NCBI GenBank assembly: GCA_902465115.1
Contig: CABQMC010000083.1
Location: forward strand, 1 to 6,628
Direction of reading: 5' to 3'
Source: an uncultured Collinsella sp.
GTDB taxonomy: Bacteria > Actinomycetota > Coriobacteriia > Coriobacteriales > Coriobacteriaceae
DNA length: 6,628 nucleotides
In this document: positions 1-4,845 of the stretch, piece after piece
Position numbering within the stretch: the first letter of the stretch is position 1
Layout of the letters: every line of letters starts with the position of its first letter
Program-made: the position numbers and the translations under genes
Notes under the pieces: model-generated
Seen by the model: the letters and a program-made list of their open reading frames with translations, nothing else
The model's database searches: none
Told to the model about the DNA's origin: nothing

Positions 1-209
1 TCGACCTGATCCCGGTCTACTTCCCGGGCACGGGCGACACGTTCTCGGCGGTGCTTGTCGGCCGCGTTATGGCCGGTTGGAGCCTGCAGCGCGCGACGAG
101 CGATGCCATGCGTGTGGTAGCGGAGCTCATCGAGCGCAATGCCGACCAGGAGGATAAGTCCGCCGGCCTTCCCATCGAGGCCTGCCTGGATGTGATTGAC
201 CATGAGTAA
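1..209 (+). CDS. Pyridoxal/pyridoxamine kinase, C-terminal fragment (5' end outside window)
   Basis: Reading from base 3, the frame encodes 68 residues and ends at TAA 207-209; the rest lies upstream of the window. The segment FPGTGDTFSAVLVG matches the ATP/anion-hole signature of ribokinase-superfamily vitamin B6 kinases (PdxK/PdxY). In this family the Asp of GTGD is the catalytic base that deprotonates the 5'-hydroxyl of pyridoxal, pyridoxamine or pyridoxine for transfer of the ATP gamma-phosphate in the cytoplasmic B6 salvage pathway. The following helix (residues about 20-45, RVMAGWSLQRATSDAMRVV) fits the usual C-terminal helix after this motif. The stop overlaps the start of the next gene by 8 nt, so the two are probably translationally coupled. 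Because only the C-terminus is visible, PdxY versus PdxK cannot be separated and another PfkB-type kinase is not fully excluded, though the PGTGD context favours a B6 kinase. Confidence 0.85.
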   Translation, partial: DLIPVYFPGTGDTFSAVLVGRVMAGWSLQRATSDAMRVVAELIERNADQEDKSAGLPIEACLDVIDHE

Positions 210-531
210 CGCCGACGAGAGCGGCACCGAGGCGGCGGGCGAGAACAAGCCGCTCGGTGCCCCGCGCGGCAGGCGCCCACGTATTCGCATTAGCTGCGTG
301 GACCAGCTGGGCACATGCCGCTGCCATCACGGGCACAAGCCGGGTGACGTCTTCGACTTCGACCGCGACCGCGGCAAGATGTGCGCCATGGCCTGCCATG
401 TGGGCTTTCCCTATATCGATATCCTGCGCTATGGCGGAACTGTGCCCGGCAACGAGCCTGGTACGGCAAAGTTCTGCTGTCCCGAGGTCGATACGTTGAA
501 CGTCTGGCTCGCCGAGATCGTCGACGAGTAA
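202..531 (+). CDS. Small Cys/His-rich protein of the TIGR04076 family
   Basis: This 109-residue protein has no known function. It resembles the TIGR04076 family of small cytoplasmic proteins, recognised by a Cys followed by GHKxGD, a downstream 'C..A' element, an LRYGG turn and a terminal CP motif. Here these appear as CRCHHGHKPGD (residues 39-49), MCAMACH (60-66), ILRYGG (74-79) and CCPEVDTLN (92-100). Seven Cys (32, 39, 41, 61, 65, 92, 93) and four His (42, 43, 45, 66) could bind metal, which is inference. Residues 1-28 form an extra, charged and probably disordered N-terminus. I chose ATG 202 over an in-frame TTG at 196; neither has a good ribosome binding site, so translation probably depends on termination of the kinase gene, which it overlaps by 8 nt. 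The gene is the last of its operon: a terminator-like hairpin follows at 577. The link with B6 salvage is positional only. Confidence 0.8.
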   Translation: MSNADESGTEAAGENKPLGAPRGRRPRIRISCVDQLGTCRCHHGHKPGDVFDFDRDRGKMCAMACHVGFPYIDILRYGGTVPGNEPGTAKFCCPEVDTLNVWLAEIVDE

Positions 532-576
532 TCGAGCGAATCAATCGAGCGAGGTTTTTCTCCCTCAAAGATAACA

Positions 577-646
577 AGCGTGGATTTTCTCCCGTTTAGA
601 GCGCGCTTGAACGCTCAAAGTGGGAGATCATCCACGCTCGTTTTAT
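577..646 (+). terminator. Hairpin terminator between convergent genes
   Basis: The arms AGCGTGGATTTTCTCCC (577-593) and GGGAGATCATCCACGCT (622-638) pair at 15 of 17 positions. A nested GAGCG/CGCTC stem lies inside the loop. The right arm is followed by CGTTTTAT (639-646), giving a short U tract for transcripts from the left. On the minus strand the exit sequence (TTGTTATCTTT) is also T-rich, so the element may serve the phosphatase gene as well. It sits in the 153-nt gap between two converging genes, where a bidirectional terminator is expected. Confidence 0.7.
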
Positions 647-684
647 GCCGATGGCGTGGCACGTGCGTCCGCGTGCTCGCTTGC

Positions 685-1131
685 CTATAACTGCTCGAGC
701 ATGGCCGTGCAGCCGGCGAGCACATCGCGGTAGGTGGCATCGAAGTTGCCGGTGTACCAGGGATCGGCCACGTCGCCGGGGCGATCGGTCCAATCGAGCA
801 GGCGTGAGATCTTGCTATCGGGATCGCTGCCAAAAATGCGACGCAGACCGCGCGCGTTCTCGGCATCCATATAGACAATGTGGTCCCAGTCACCATACTC
901 CGCGCGACGCACCTGACGCGCGCGATGTGCGACGACGGGAATCCCGACTTCACGCAGCTTGGCAACGGTGCCACGATGCGGCGGATTGCCGATTTCCTCG
1001 GTCGACGTTGCAGCGGAATCAATGGCAAACTCCGCCTCGCGTCCAGCGCGGCGCACCAGCTCGGTAAACACGGACTCAGCCATCGTCGAGCGACAGATAT
1101 TTCCATAACAGATAAACAGTACACGTTGCAT
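685..1131 (-). CDS. Low-molecular-weight protein tyrosine phosphatase
   Basis: This 148-residue cytoplasmic enzyme hydrolyses phosphotyrosine (or a similar phosphomonoester). The P-loop is at the N-terminus: CYGNICRS (residues 8-15) contains the C(X)5R(S/T) signature with nucleophile Cys8 and phosphate-binding Arg14. The general-acid loop DPW is at 123-125. GNPPHRGT (48-55), HRARQV (69-74) and MDAENAR (88-94) match other conserved segments, and the length is typical of the family. The frame is open to 1176, but the start at 1131 is preferred because an AAAGGA Shine-Dalgarno lies about 9 nt upstream and the P-loop then sits at the usual position. The gene follows the MFS transporter on the same strand with a 51-nt gap and no terminator, so co-transcription is likely. 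Such enzymes can act in tyrosine-kinase/exopolysaccharide circuits or in arsenate reduction; nothing in the neighbourhood shows either, so the substrate is open. Confidence 0.93.
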   Translation of the reverse strand: MQRVLFICYGNICRSTMAESVFTELVRRAGREAEFAIDSAATSTEEIGNPPHRGTVAKLREVGIPVVAHRARQVRRAEYGDWDHIVYMDAENARGLRRIFGSDPDSKISRLLDWTDRPGDVADPWYTGNFDATYRDVLAGCTAMLEQL

Positions 1132-1176
1132 ATGCGGTTTCCTTTCGATCGCCATCATCGAGCTCGAGTATCGCAT

Positions 1177-1206
1177 CTACGCCTACGCCTGCGCCTGCGC
1201 CCTCGC
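1177..1206 (+). repeat. Imperfect hexanucleotide tandem repeat (CTRCGC units)
   Basis: Two CTACGC units (1177-1188) are followed by two CTGCGC units (1189-1200) and a degenerate CCTCGC. The array spans the stop codon and last codons of the MFS transporter, encoding the RARAQAQA tail on the minus strand. A six-base unit keeps the frame, so slippage would change only the tail length. Confidence 0.75.
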
Positions 1207-2430
1207 CCGCTTGCGCTCCCAACGTGCCAACTTAATCGTCACCAGCGTGAGCACCCAGGCCACAAGCGAGAACGCGGCACCCACTGCGCCCACGTACGCA
1301 ATGCCAACGCCGCTTACCACGGCGCCGCCCACTGCGGTGCCAAACGAGATGCCGACGTTAAACGCCATGGGCTCAACCGAACTTGCGAGTACCATCGACT
1401 TGGGATGGCGGCTGCGTGCCACGTCCATAAAGTGCGTGATGCACGACACCGAGAACAGGTACATGAGCAGCGCCAAGCTAAAAACAAAGACCAGCGCGAG
1501 CGGCATGGAACCGCCCACAGCAAACAGCCCGAGTAACGCCGCAGCCTGCAGCACAAACGTCACAAGCAGCGCCTTCATGCCAAAGCGCGCATCGATCCAT
1601 CCGCCCAGGATGTTCGAGATTAGGCAGAACACGCCGTAGGCCATGAGCGTGGTGCTTGCCTGAACGGTGCCCATGCCCAACACCTGCTCCAGATAAGGCG
1701 TCACGTAGCCGTAGAACACATAGACCGAGCCCACGCCAAACAAAAAGATAAGCATGCCGGTGATGATACTCGGCTCGCGCAGCAGACTCGCCTGCTCGCG
1801 AAAGGTGGCGGGCTCGTCGGTTTGCCCAGCGCGCGGCATAAACGCCACGAGCGCTCCGCAGATCAAAACGGCAAAGGTCAGCGCGCCGTACATGGCAACG
1901 TGCCAGTCGAGCGTGTCGGCCACAAACTTACCGATCGAGGTCACAAAGACCATCGCCACGGAAAACGCACCATATACTACCGAGATGGCAAGCGAAGTTT
2001 GCTGCGGGGACAGCAGCTCGGGGATGTACGTTACGCCCACGGCGAGCAGCGCACCCGAGACGGAGCCCAGGACAATACGCGAGATAAACAGCACCTGGAA
2101 GTTGGGCGCCAACGCCATGACCAGGTTGCCGAGCACAAAGACGATGCTATAGCACACGAGCAGCTGGTAGCGGCGAAAACGGCCCGTGCTGAGCGCAAGC
2201 GTCGGCGTAGCAATGGCGTAGACGAGCGCGAACACGCTGATGAGCTGGCCCGCAGTAGCAAGTGATACGCCGAGTTCCGTCGCCAAGTCACTTTCGATGC
2301 CGATGACCACAAACTCGGAGCAGCCGAGCGAGAATCCCAACAGCACGAGCAGCGCCAGGCAGAGCTTGGTGCGCGCAGGGGAGAGCGCGGCGGCGGTTGA
2401 CTTACTTTTAGGCGTGGTTGCGGCGGTCAA
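1183..2430 (-). CDS. MFS transporter, DHA1 (AraJ/YdhP-like) efflux type
   Basis: This is a 415-residue inner-membrane protein with a 12-helix major facilitator pattern. The first helix carries GCSEFVVIGIESDLATELGVS (36-56), followed by ATAGQLISVFALVYAIATPTLAL, the arrangement seen in DHA1 efflux proteins of the AraJ/YdhP/PbuE type. The loop 2-3 motif A is reduced to STGRFRRYQ (81-89), and helix 4 begins FISRIVLGSVSGAL (115-128). A hydrophilic central loop lies at about 199-220. The tail KLARWERKRARAQAQA is basic and repetitive. These families export drugs, sugars or purines by proton antiport; the substrate cannot be told. I chose TTG 2430 because GGAG (2442-2439) lies 8 nt upstream; a GTG at 2439 is too close to that site. 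The frame stays open to 3360, but only as antisense of the divergent gene. It is probably co-transcribed with the downstream phosphatase. Confidence 0.9.
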   Translation of the reverse strand: MTAATTPKSKSTAAALSPARTKLCLALLVLLGFSLGCSEFVVIGIESDLATELGVSLATAGQLISVFALVYAIATPTLALSTGRFRRYQLLVCYSIVFVLGNLVMALAPNFQVLFISRIVLGSVSGALLAVGVTYIPELLSPQQTSLAISVVYGAFSVAMVFVTSIGKFVADTLDWHVAMYGALTFAVLICGALVAFMPRAGQTDEPATFREQASLLREPSIITGMLIFLFGVGSVYVFYGYVTPYLEQVLGMGTVQASTTLMAYGVFCLISNILGGWIDARFGMKALLVTFVLQAAALLGLFAVGGSMPLALVFVFSLALLMYLFSVSCITHFMDVARSRHPKSMVLASSVEPMAFNVGISFGTAVGGAVVSGVGIAYVGAVGAAFSLVAWVLTLVTIKLARWERKRARAQAQA

Positions 2431-2460
2431 GGTTGTCACTCCAATGTCGCATTGATAAGC

Positions 2461-2473
2461 GGGATTCAATCCC
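2461..2473. promoter_or_regulatory. 13-bp palindrome upstream of the MFS gene, possible operator
   Basis: GGGATTCAATCCC is a perfect palindrome with 6-bp arms around a single central base. It starts 31 bp upstream of the MFS start codon at 2430, between that gene and the two large hairpins, where a repressor would overlap the minus-strand promoter. Loosely matching promoter hexamers flank it on the minus strand (TTGCAG and TATCAA, 15-bp spacing), but they are weak. The regulator is unknown and chance is possible for a site this short. Confidence 0.35.
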
Positions 2474-2487
2474 TGCAACTCTAACAG

Positions 2488-2520
2488 AATGTGACAAAGA
2501 GACAGTCCCTTTGTCACATT
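2488..2520. repeat. Intergenic hairpin element 1 (GTGACAAAG type)
   Basis: AATGTGACAAAG (2488-2499) pairs perfectly with CTTTGTCACATT (2509-2520). The centre continues as GAC/GTC after one mismatched pair, so nearly all 33 bases can pair. There is no T tract on the right; the left side exits into mixed sequence. The element lies between two divergently transcribed genes, where no terminator is expected. It resembles short palindromic extragenic repeats, and I associate similar GTGACAAAG/GGGACTGTC palindromes with intergenic regions of Coriobacteriia and clostridia, from memory only. Confidence 0.65.
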
Positions 2521-2540
2521 GCGCTGCCGGCCAGTCGCCC

Positions 2541-2606
2541 AAACCATCACAACATTCGATGAAAATCTCGAAATCGAAGAAAAGCGTCGAATGTTGTGAC
2601 GGTTTT
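2541..2606. repeat. Intergenic hairpin element 2 (CACAACATTCGA type)
   Basis: The left arm at 2541-2559 (AAACCATCACAACATTCGA) and right arm at 2587-2605 (TCGAATGTTGTGACGGTTT) pair at 18 of 19 positions around a 27-nt A-rich loop. An alternative stem, TTCGAT (2555-2560) with ATCGAA (2573-2578), could form from the left arm and loop. A short TTTT follows on the plus strand, so weak terminator activity is conceivable, but the element sits upstream of both flanking genes and ends 86 nt before the start codon at 2692. It follows element 1 by 20 nt. It may be a dispersed palindromic repeat, a 5' leader structure or a small-RNA terminator. Confidence 0.6.
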
Positions 2607-2644
2607 CGTGTCTGGCTCGGGTGAGCTTCGGTGCCGTCTGGGGG

Positions 2645-2650
2645 TATAAG
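2645..2650 (+). promoter_or_regulatory. Possible -10 element for the acidic membrane protein gene
   Basis: TATAAG (five of six matches to TATAAT) lies 42 nt upstream of the start codon at 2692 and after the two hairpins. No convincing -35 hexamer is found 16-18 bp upstream, so this is a weak call based on position and the -10 alone. Confidence 0.3.
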
Positions 2651-2691
2651 ACTAGCGAGTGTTTATTTGCGAGGCCTAAGGGGCGCCCCGT

Positions 2692-3561
2692 ATGGATATC
2701 GATAACTTTGAATGGTGGTATAGCGAGGGTGAGGCTCCGGACGAGGAGTGGGACGAGCCCACGCCGCGTGACGTGTCGAGCGACGAGGACGAGACCGGCA
2801 ACGACGTCGCCGCCGACTCGGACGCCGCCCTCGACCCCGTCGAGCCTCTGACCTTCGAACAGGCTTGGGCCCAGGCCGAGGCAGACGAGGCCAAGGCCGA
2901 CGCTACGGCCACGCTCGGTGAGCCAGCCGACATGTCGATCTCGCCGGCAAAGACCCCGCAGCCGCGTCACACTATCGACCCCGACAGCACGGCATCCTTC
3001 AGCATTCTCGACGTGCCCTCGCAGGGCGCTCAGGCGCCCGCGCCCACACGTCGCCCCAATCTGTCTCGCGAGGAAGATGCAGGACGTCGCTCTCCGCTTG
3101 GCCCCATCCTTATCGCCTTCATGGCCGGCGTTATCGCATGCTCGGTAATTGGAAACGTCTGGAGCCATGTTGAACAACAGCGAAAAGACGCCGCCAAGGT
3201 CGAGATGTCTATCGAGCAATCGCTCGGCCGCACGCGCTCGGTACATGTGTCGGTCGAGGTCAAGGACGGCGCGACGTGGGACACCGTGCGCGGCGACAGC
3301 CAAATGCTCATCCACATCGTGGGGCGCACGCTCAAAGGGCAGACGATTGACGAGTATCAATACGTCAATTCCGCTGGTGACGGCATCGAACTTAAGCCCG
3401 GCGACTACGAGCTCACCGTCGATGAACCGCCCGTCGCCACCGACGGCACGCGCTTCCGTGCCTCAAAGCGCATGGTCCCCGTGAGCTTTAACTCACAGGC
3501 GCCCGACACGGTCGACACCACACCGCAGGGCGGGTTCGACCTTTACGTGGATACCCAGTAG
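2692..3561 (+). CDS. Uncharacterised single-pass membrane protein with acidic N-terminal domain
   Basis: I do not recognise a family for this 289-residue protein. Residues 1-80 are strongly acidic (FEWWYSEGEAPDEEWDEP near the start, then Asp/Glu/Ala-rich sequence) and probably disordered. Residues 81-135 are Pro/Ser/Thr-rich and end in basic residues (RRPNLSREEDAGRR). One membrane segment follows at about 136-157 (LGPILIAFMAGVIACSVIG and flanking residues). By the positive-inside rule the basic flank places the N-terminus in the cytoplasm and residues 160-289 outside. The outer part looks beta-rich; DGIELKPGDYELTVDEPP (230-247) resembles a small beta-sandwich edge such as PEGA or carboxypeptidase-regulatory-like folds, which is a weak impression. 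The start is supported by AAGGGG 8 nt upstream; GGGGCGCCCC (2680-2689) there is palindromic and could partly mask the site. The gene is divergent from the MFS gene and 113 nt before the epimerase gene. A role in envelope sensing or scaffolding is only a guess. Confidence 0.8.
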   Translation: MDIDNFEWWYSEGEAPDEEWDEPTPRDVSSDEDETGNDVAADSDAALDPVEPLTFEQAWAQAEADEAKADATATLGEPADMSISPAKTPQPRHTIDPDSTASFSILDVPSQGAQAPAPTRRPNLSREEDAGRRSPLGPILIAFMAGVIACSVIGNVWSHVEQQRKDAAKVEMSIEQSLGRTRSVHVSVEVKDGATWDTVRGDSQMLIHIVGRTLKGQTIDEYQYVNSAGDGIELKPGDYELTVDEPPVATDGTRFRASKRMVPVSFNSQAPDTVDTTPQGGFDLYVDTQ

Positions 3562-3605
3562 GTGCTCGCCGCTCATTCCGCTATGACTACTCAATAATCG
3601 CCTGC

Positions 3606-3654
3606 TGTCCCGTCCCGCCGCCAAGAGTGGGACAATAGCCCTCGACACTATTGT
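3606..3654. promoter_or_regulatory. Two overlapping inverted repeats upstream of the epimerase gene
   Basis: TGTCCC (3606-3611) pairs with GGGACA (3629-3634), and ACAATAG (3632-3638) pairs with CTATTGT (3648-3654) across 9 nt. The two stems share bases 3632-3634, so they compete in RNA. The second ends 8 nt before the ribosome binding site of the gene at 3675. It could be a repressor operator in DNA or a small leader switch in RNA; the first could also act as a weak terminator of the upstream gene, but no T tract follows. Arms of 6-7 bp can arise by chance. Confidence 0.35.
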
Positions 3655-3674
3655 TTACTTTTGGAGGAAGTAGC

Positions 3675-4568
3675 ATGTCTACCGTCACTACCATCAAGCG
3701 CGGCAGCCTCACCGCGGCCATCGATTCCATGGGCGCCCAGCTCACGAGCCTTGCCCTCAACGGCAACGAGTATCTGTGGCAGGGCGACCCCGCCTTTTGG
3801 GGCAAGCATGCGCCCATCCTGTTCCCCATTGTGGGCTCGCTGCGCAACAACACGGCGACGTCTGCGGCTGGCACCTGCGAGATGCCGCGCCACGGCCTCG
3901 CGCGCATCGTCGAGCACAAGCTGGTCGAGGTTTCGGAGGACGGCTCCTCGGTAACGTACGAGATCACCGACACGCCCGAGTCGCTCAAGGCCTTTCCGTT
4001 CCACTTTAAGCTCAACATGACCTATGCCCTGACTGGTGACGCCACACTTACCCAGACCTTTGCCGTCACCAATACCGGCGACGTGGACCTGCCGTTCTCG
4101 GTGGGCGGCCACCCCGCATTTAACGTACCTGCTCCCGGTGCCGAGGACGAGGCGTTCGAGGATTACGAGCTGGCATTTACCGAGGCTTGGACCAACGAGG
4201 CCCCCATCATCACGCCCGATGGCCTCATGACGTTCGAGGGTAGCTACAAGGCTCCCGATAACTCGGACGTGCTGCCCATCACGCACCGCAGCTTCGATAA
4301 CGACGCCATCATGTTCACCGATACCCCGGGCTCCACGCTCACGCTGCGCGGCCGCAAGTCGGGCCACGGCGTCAAGATCGACTTTGAGGGCTTTAAGTAC
4401 ATCGGCGTGTGGTCTGCCGCCAACGACGCCCCGTTTGTGGCGCTCGAGCCCTGGACCGGTCATACCACCACGGACACCGAGGACGACGTCTTTGAGCACA
4501 AGGTCAACACCATCACCTTGGCTCCCGGCGAGACGGACAAGCGCAGCTTTAGCGTTACCTTGCTCTAG
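3675..4568 (+). CDS. Aldose 1-epimerase family protein (LacX-type)
   Basis: This 297-residue cytoplasmic protein belongs to the galactose-mutarotase-like superfamily, whose members interconvert alpha and beta anomers of aldoses. It fits the LacX subgroup. GAQLTSLALNGNEYLWQGDP (20-39) and WGKHAPILFPIVGSLRNN (42-59) are typical N-terminal signatures, RHGLAR (72-77) and GGHPAFNVP (144-152) carry the conserved histidines His73 and His146, and ALEPWTG (256-262) holds Glu258, the expected general base. Family length is about 290-300 residues, so the protein looks complete. The start at 3675 is set by GGAGG 7 nt upstream; a TTG at 3651 would place that site inside the gene. It is followed by its own terminator at 4624. 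No sugar operon surrounds it, so the sugar is unknown. Some LacX-type proteins act on hexose-6-phosphates or have no assigned activity, so the substrate should not be assumed to be galactose. Confidence 0.92.
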   Translation: MSTVTTIKRGSLTAAIDSMGAQLTSLALNGNEYLWQGDPAFWGKHAPILFPIVGSLRNNTATSAAGTCEMPRHGLARIVEHKLVEVSEDGSSVTYEITDTPESLKAFPFHFKLNMTYALTGDATLTQTFAVTNTGDVDLPFSVGGHPAFNVPAPGAEDEAFEDYELAFTEAWTNEAPIITPDGLMTFEGSYKAPDNSDVLPITHRSFDNDAIMFTDTPGSTLTLRGRKSGHGVKIDFEGFKYIGVWSAANDAPFVALEPWTGHTTTDTEDDVFEHKVNTITLAPGETDKRSFSVTLL

Positions 4569-4623
4569 AGGTTCCGCCGCTCGGTCGATGCTGCGCGCCG
4601 TCCAGAGCGATAATTTGTCATTC

Positions 4624-4665
4624 AAAAGGCAAGGCATGACCAGAAGGTTTATGCCTTGCCTTTTT
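4624..4665 (+). terminator. Intrinsic terminator after the epimerase gene
   Basis: AAAAGGCAAGGCAT (4624-4637) pairs perfectly with ATGCCTTGCCTTTT (4651-4664), with a 13-nt loop and a run of five T at 4661-4665. It is a classical rho-independent terminator 55 nt after the epimerase stop, and it isolates that gene from the ABC transporter operon. The A run on the left arm would also give a U tract on the opposite strand. Confidence 0.9.
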
Positions 4666-4671
4666 CATGCC

Positions 4672-4727
4672 TAGTCGTTGGGGACGTTCTTGTTTGACTA
4701 GTCGTTTAAGAACGTCCCCAACGACTA
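4672..4727. repeat. Long perfect inverted repeat (GGGGACGTTCTT element)
   Basis: The 20-bp arms at 4672-4691 (TAGTCGTTGGGGACGTTCTT) and 4708-4727 are exact reverse complements around a 16-nt loop. The loop contains the palindrome GACTAGTC and a further copy of TAGTCGTT (4699-4706), which repeats the outer end of the left arm (4672-4679) and could compete for the right arm. No T tract follows either side. It lies only 6 nt after the terminator, so it is not needed to end transcription. It resembles a dispersed palindromic repeat or a remnant of a non-autonomous mobile element. Confidence 0.75.
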
Positions 4728-4737
4728 CCAATCGTTT

Positions 4738-4786
4738 TCAGTTCGTAAATTTGTATATATGCATTTATATATGCATTTGCTGGAGG
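4738..4786 (+). promoter_or_regulatory. AT-rich promoter/operator zone with a 12-bp tandem repeat
   Basis: TATATATGCATT occurs twice head to tail (4754-4765 and 4766-4777), inside an AT-rich block that contrasts with the GC-rich surroundings. Each copy contains the palindrome ATGCAT, and together they give ATGCAT-N6-ATGCAT. TATATA hexamers here can serve as -10; TTCGTA (4742-4747) lies 18 bp upstream of the second as a weak -35. The position, upstream of an amino-acid importer, and the TGCAT/ATGCA half-sites recall arginine-repressor (ArgR) boxes, but the spacing is 2 bp wider than the usual one, so the regulator is a guess. GGAGG at 4782-4786 is a ribosome-binding-like sequence with no good start codon behind it. 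Confidence 0.5.
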
Positions 4787-4845
4787 TAGCGCTGAGCGGT
4801 ATCCTGTTAAGTCGTCAGCATACGATTCAACAGGGAAGGCAGATT

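Noticed and set aside
531..552. Direct repeat ATCGAGCGA (531-539 and 544-552) after the TIGR04076 gene
   Set aside because: Two 9-base copies of a sequence common in this base composition do not support an attachment site or element end.
1132..1176. Earlier start of the phosphatase at 1176
   Set aside because: It would add 15 residues before a P-loop that normally lies at the very N-terminus and would place the Shine-Dalgarno inside the gene.
645..1536. Plus-strand frames (645-1067 and 880-1536) opposite the phosphatase and MFS genes
   Set aside because: They are Arg/His-rich, lack ribosome binding sites and lie antisense to well-supported genes.
2431..3360. Upstream extension of the MFS frame (open on the minus strand to 3360, 725 residues in total)
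   Set aside because: The extension has no transporter features, crosses the hairpin-rich intergenic region and is antisense to the gene at 2692; a good ribosome binding site supports the start at 2430.
3648..4637. 329-residue minus-strand open frame
   Set aside because: It is the codon-aligned antisense of the epimerase gene, with no recognisable domain, and it would begin inside the terminator stem.
4759..4845. Earlier starts of the binding protein (ATG 4759 or 4771, CTG 4792)
   Set aside because: The ATGs lie in the AT-rich promoter repeat, and the CTG, though behind GGAGG, is a rare start that would bury the signal sequence; ATG 4846 has its own ribosome binding site.
4738..4845. Riboswitch or T-box upstream of the transporter
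   Set aside because: The stretch is too short and lacks recognisable conserved riboswitch cores or a terminator/antiterminator pair after the promoter zone.
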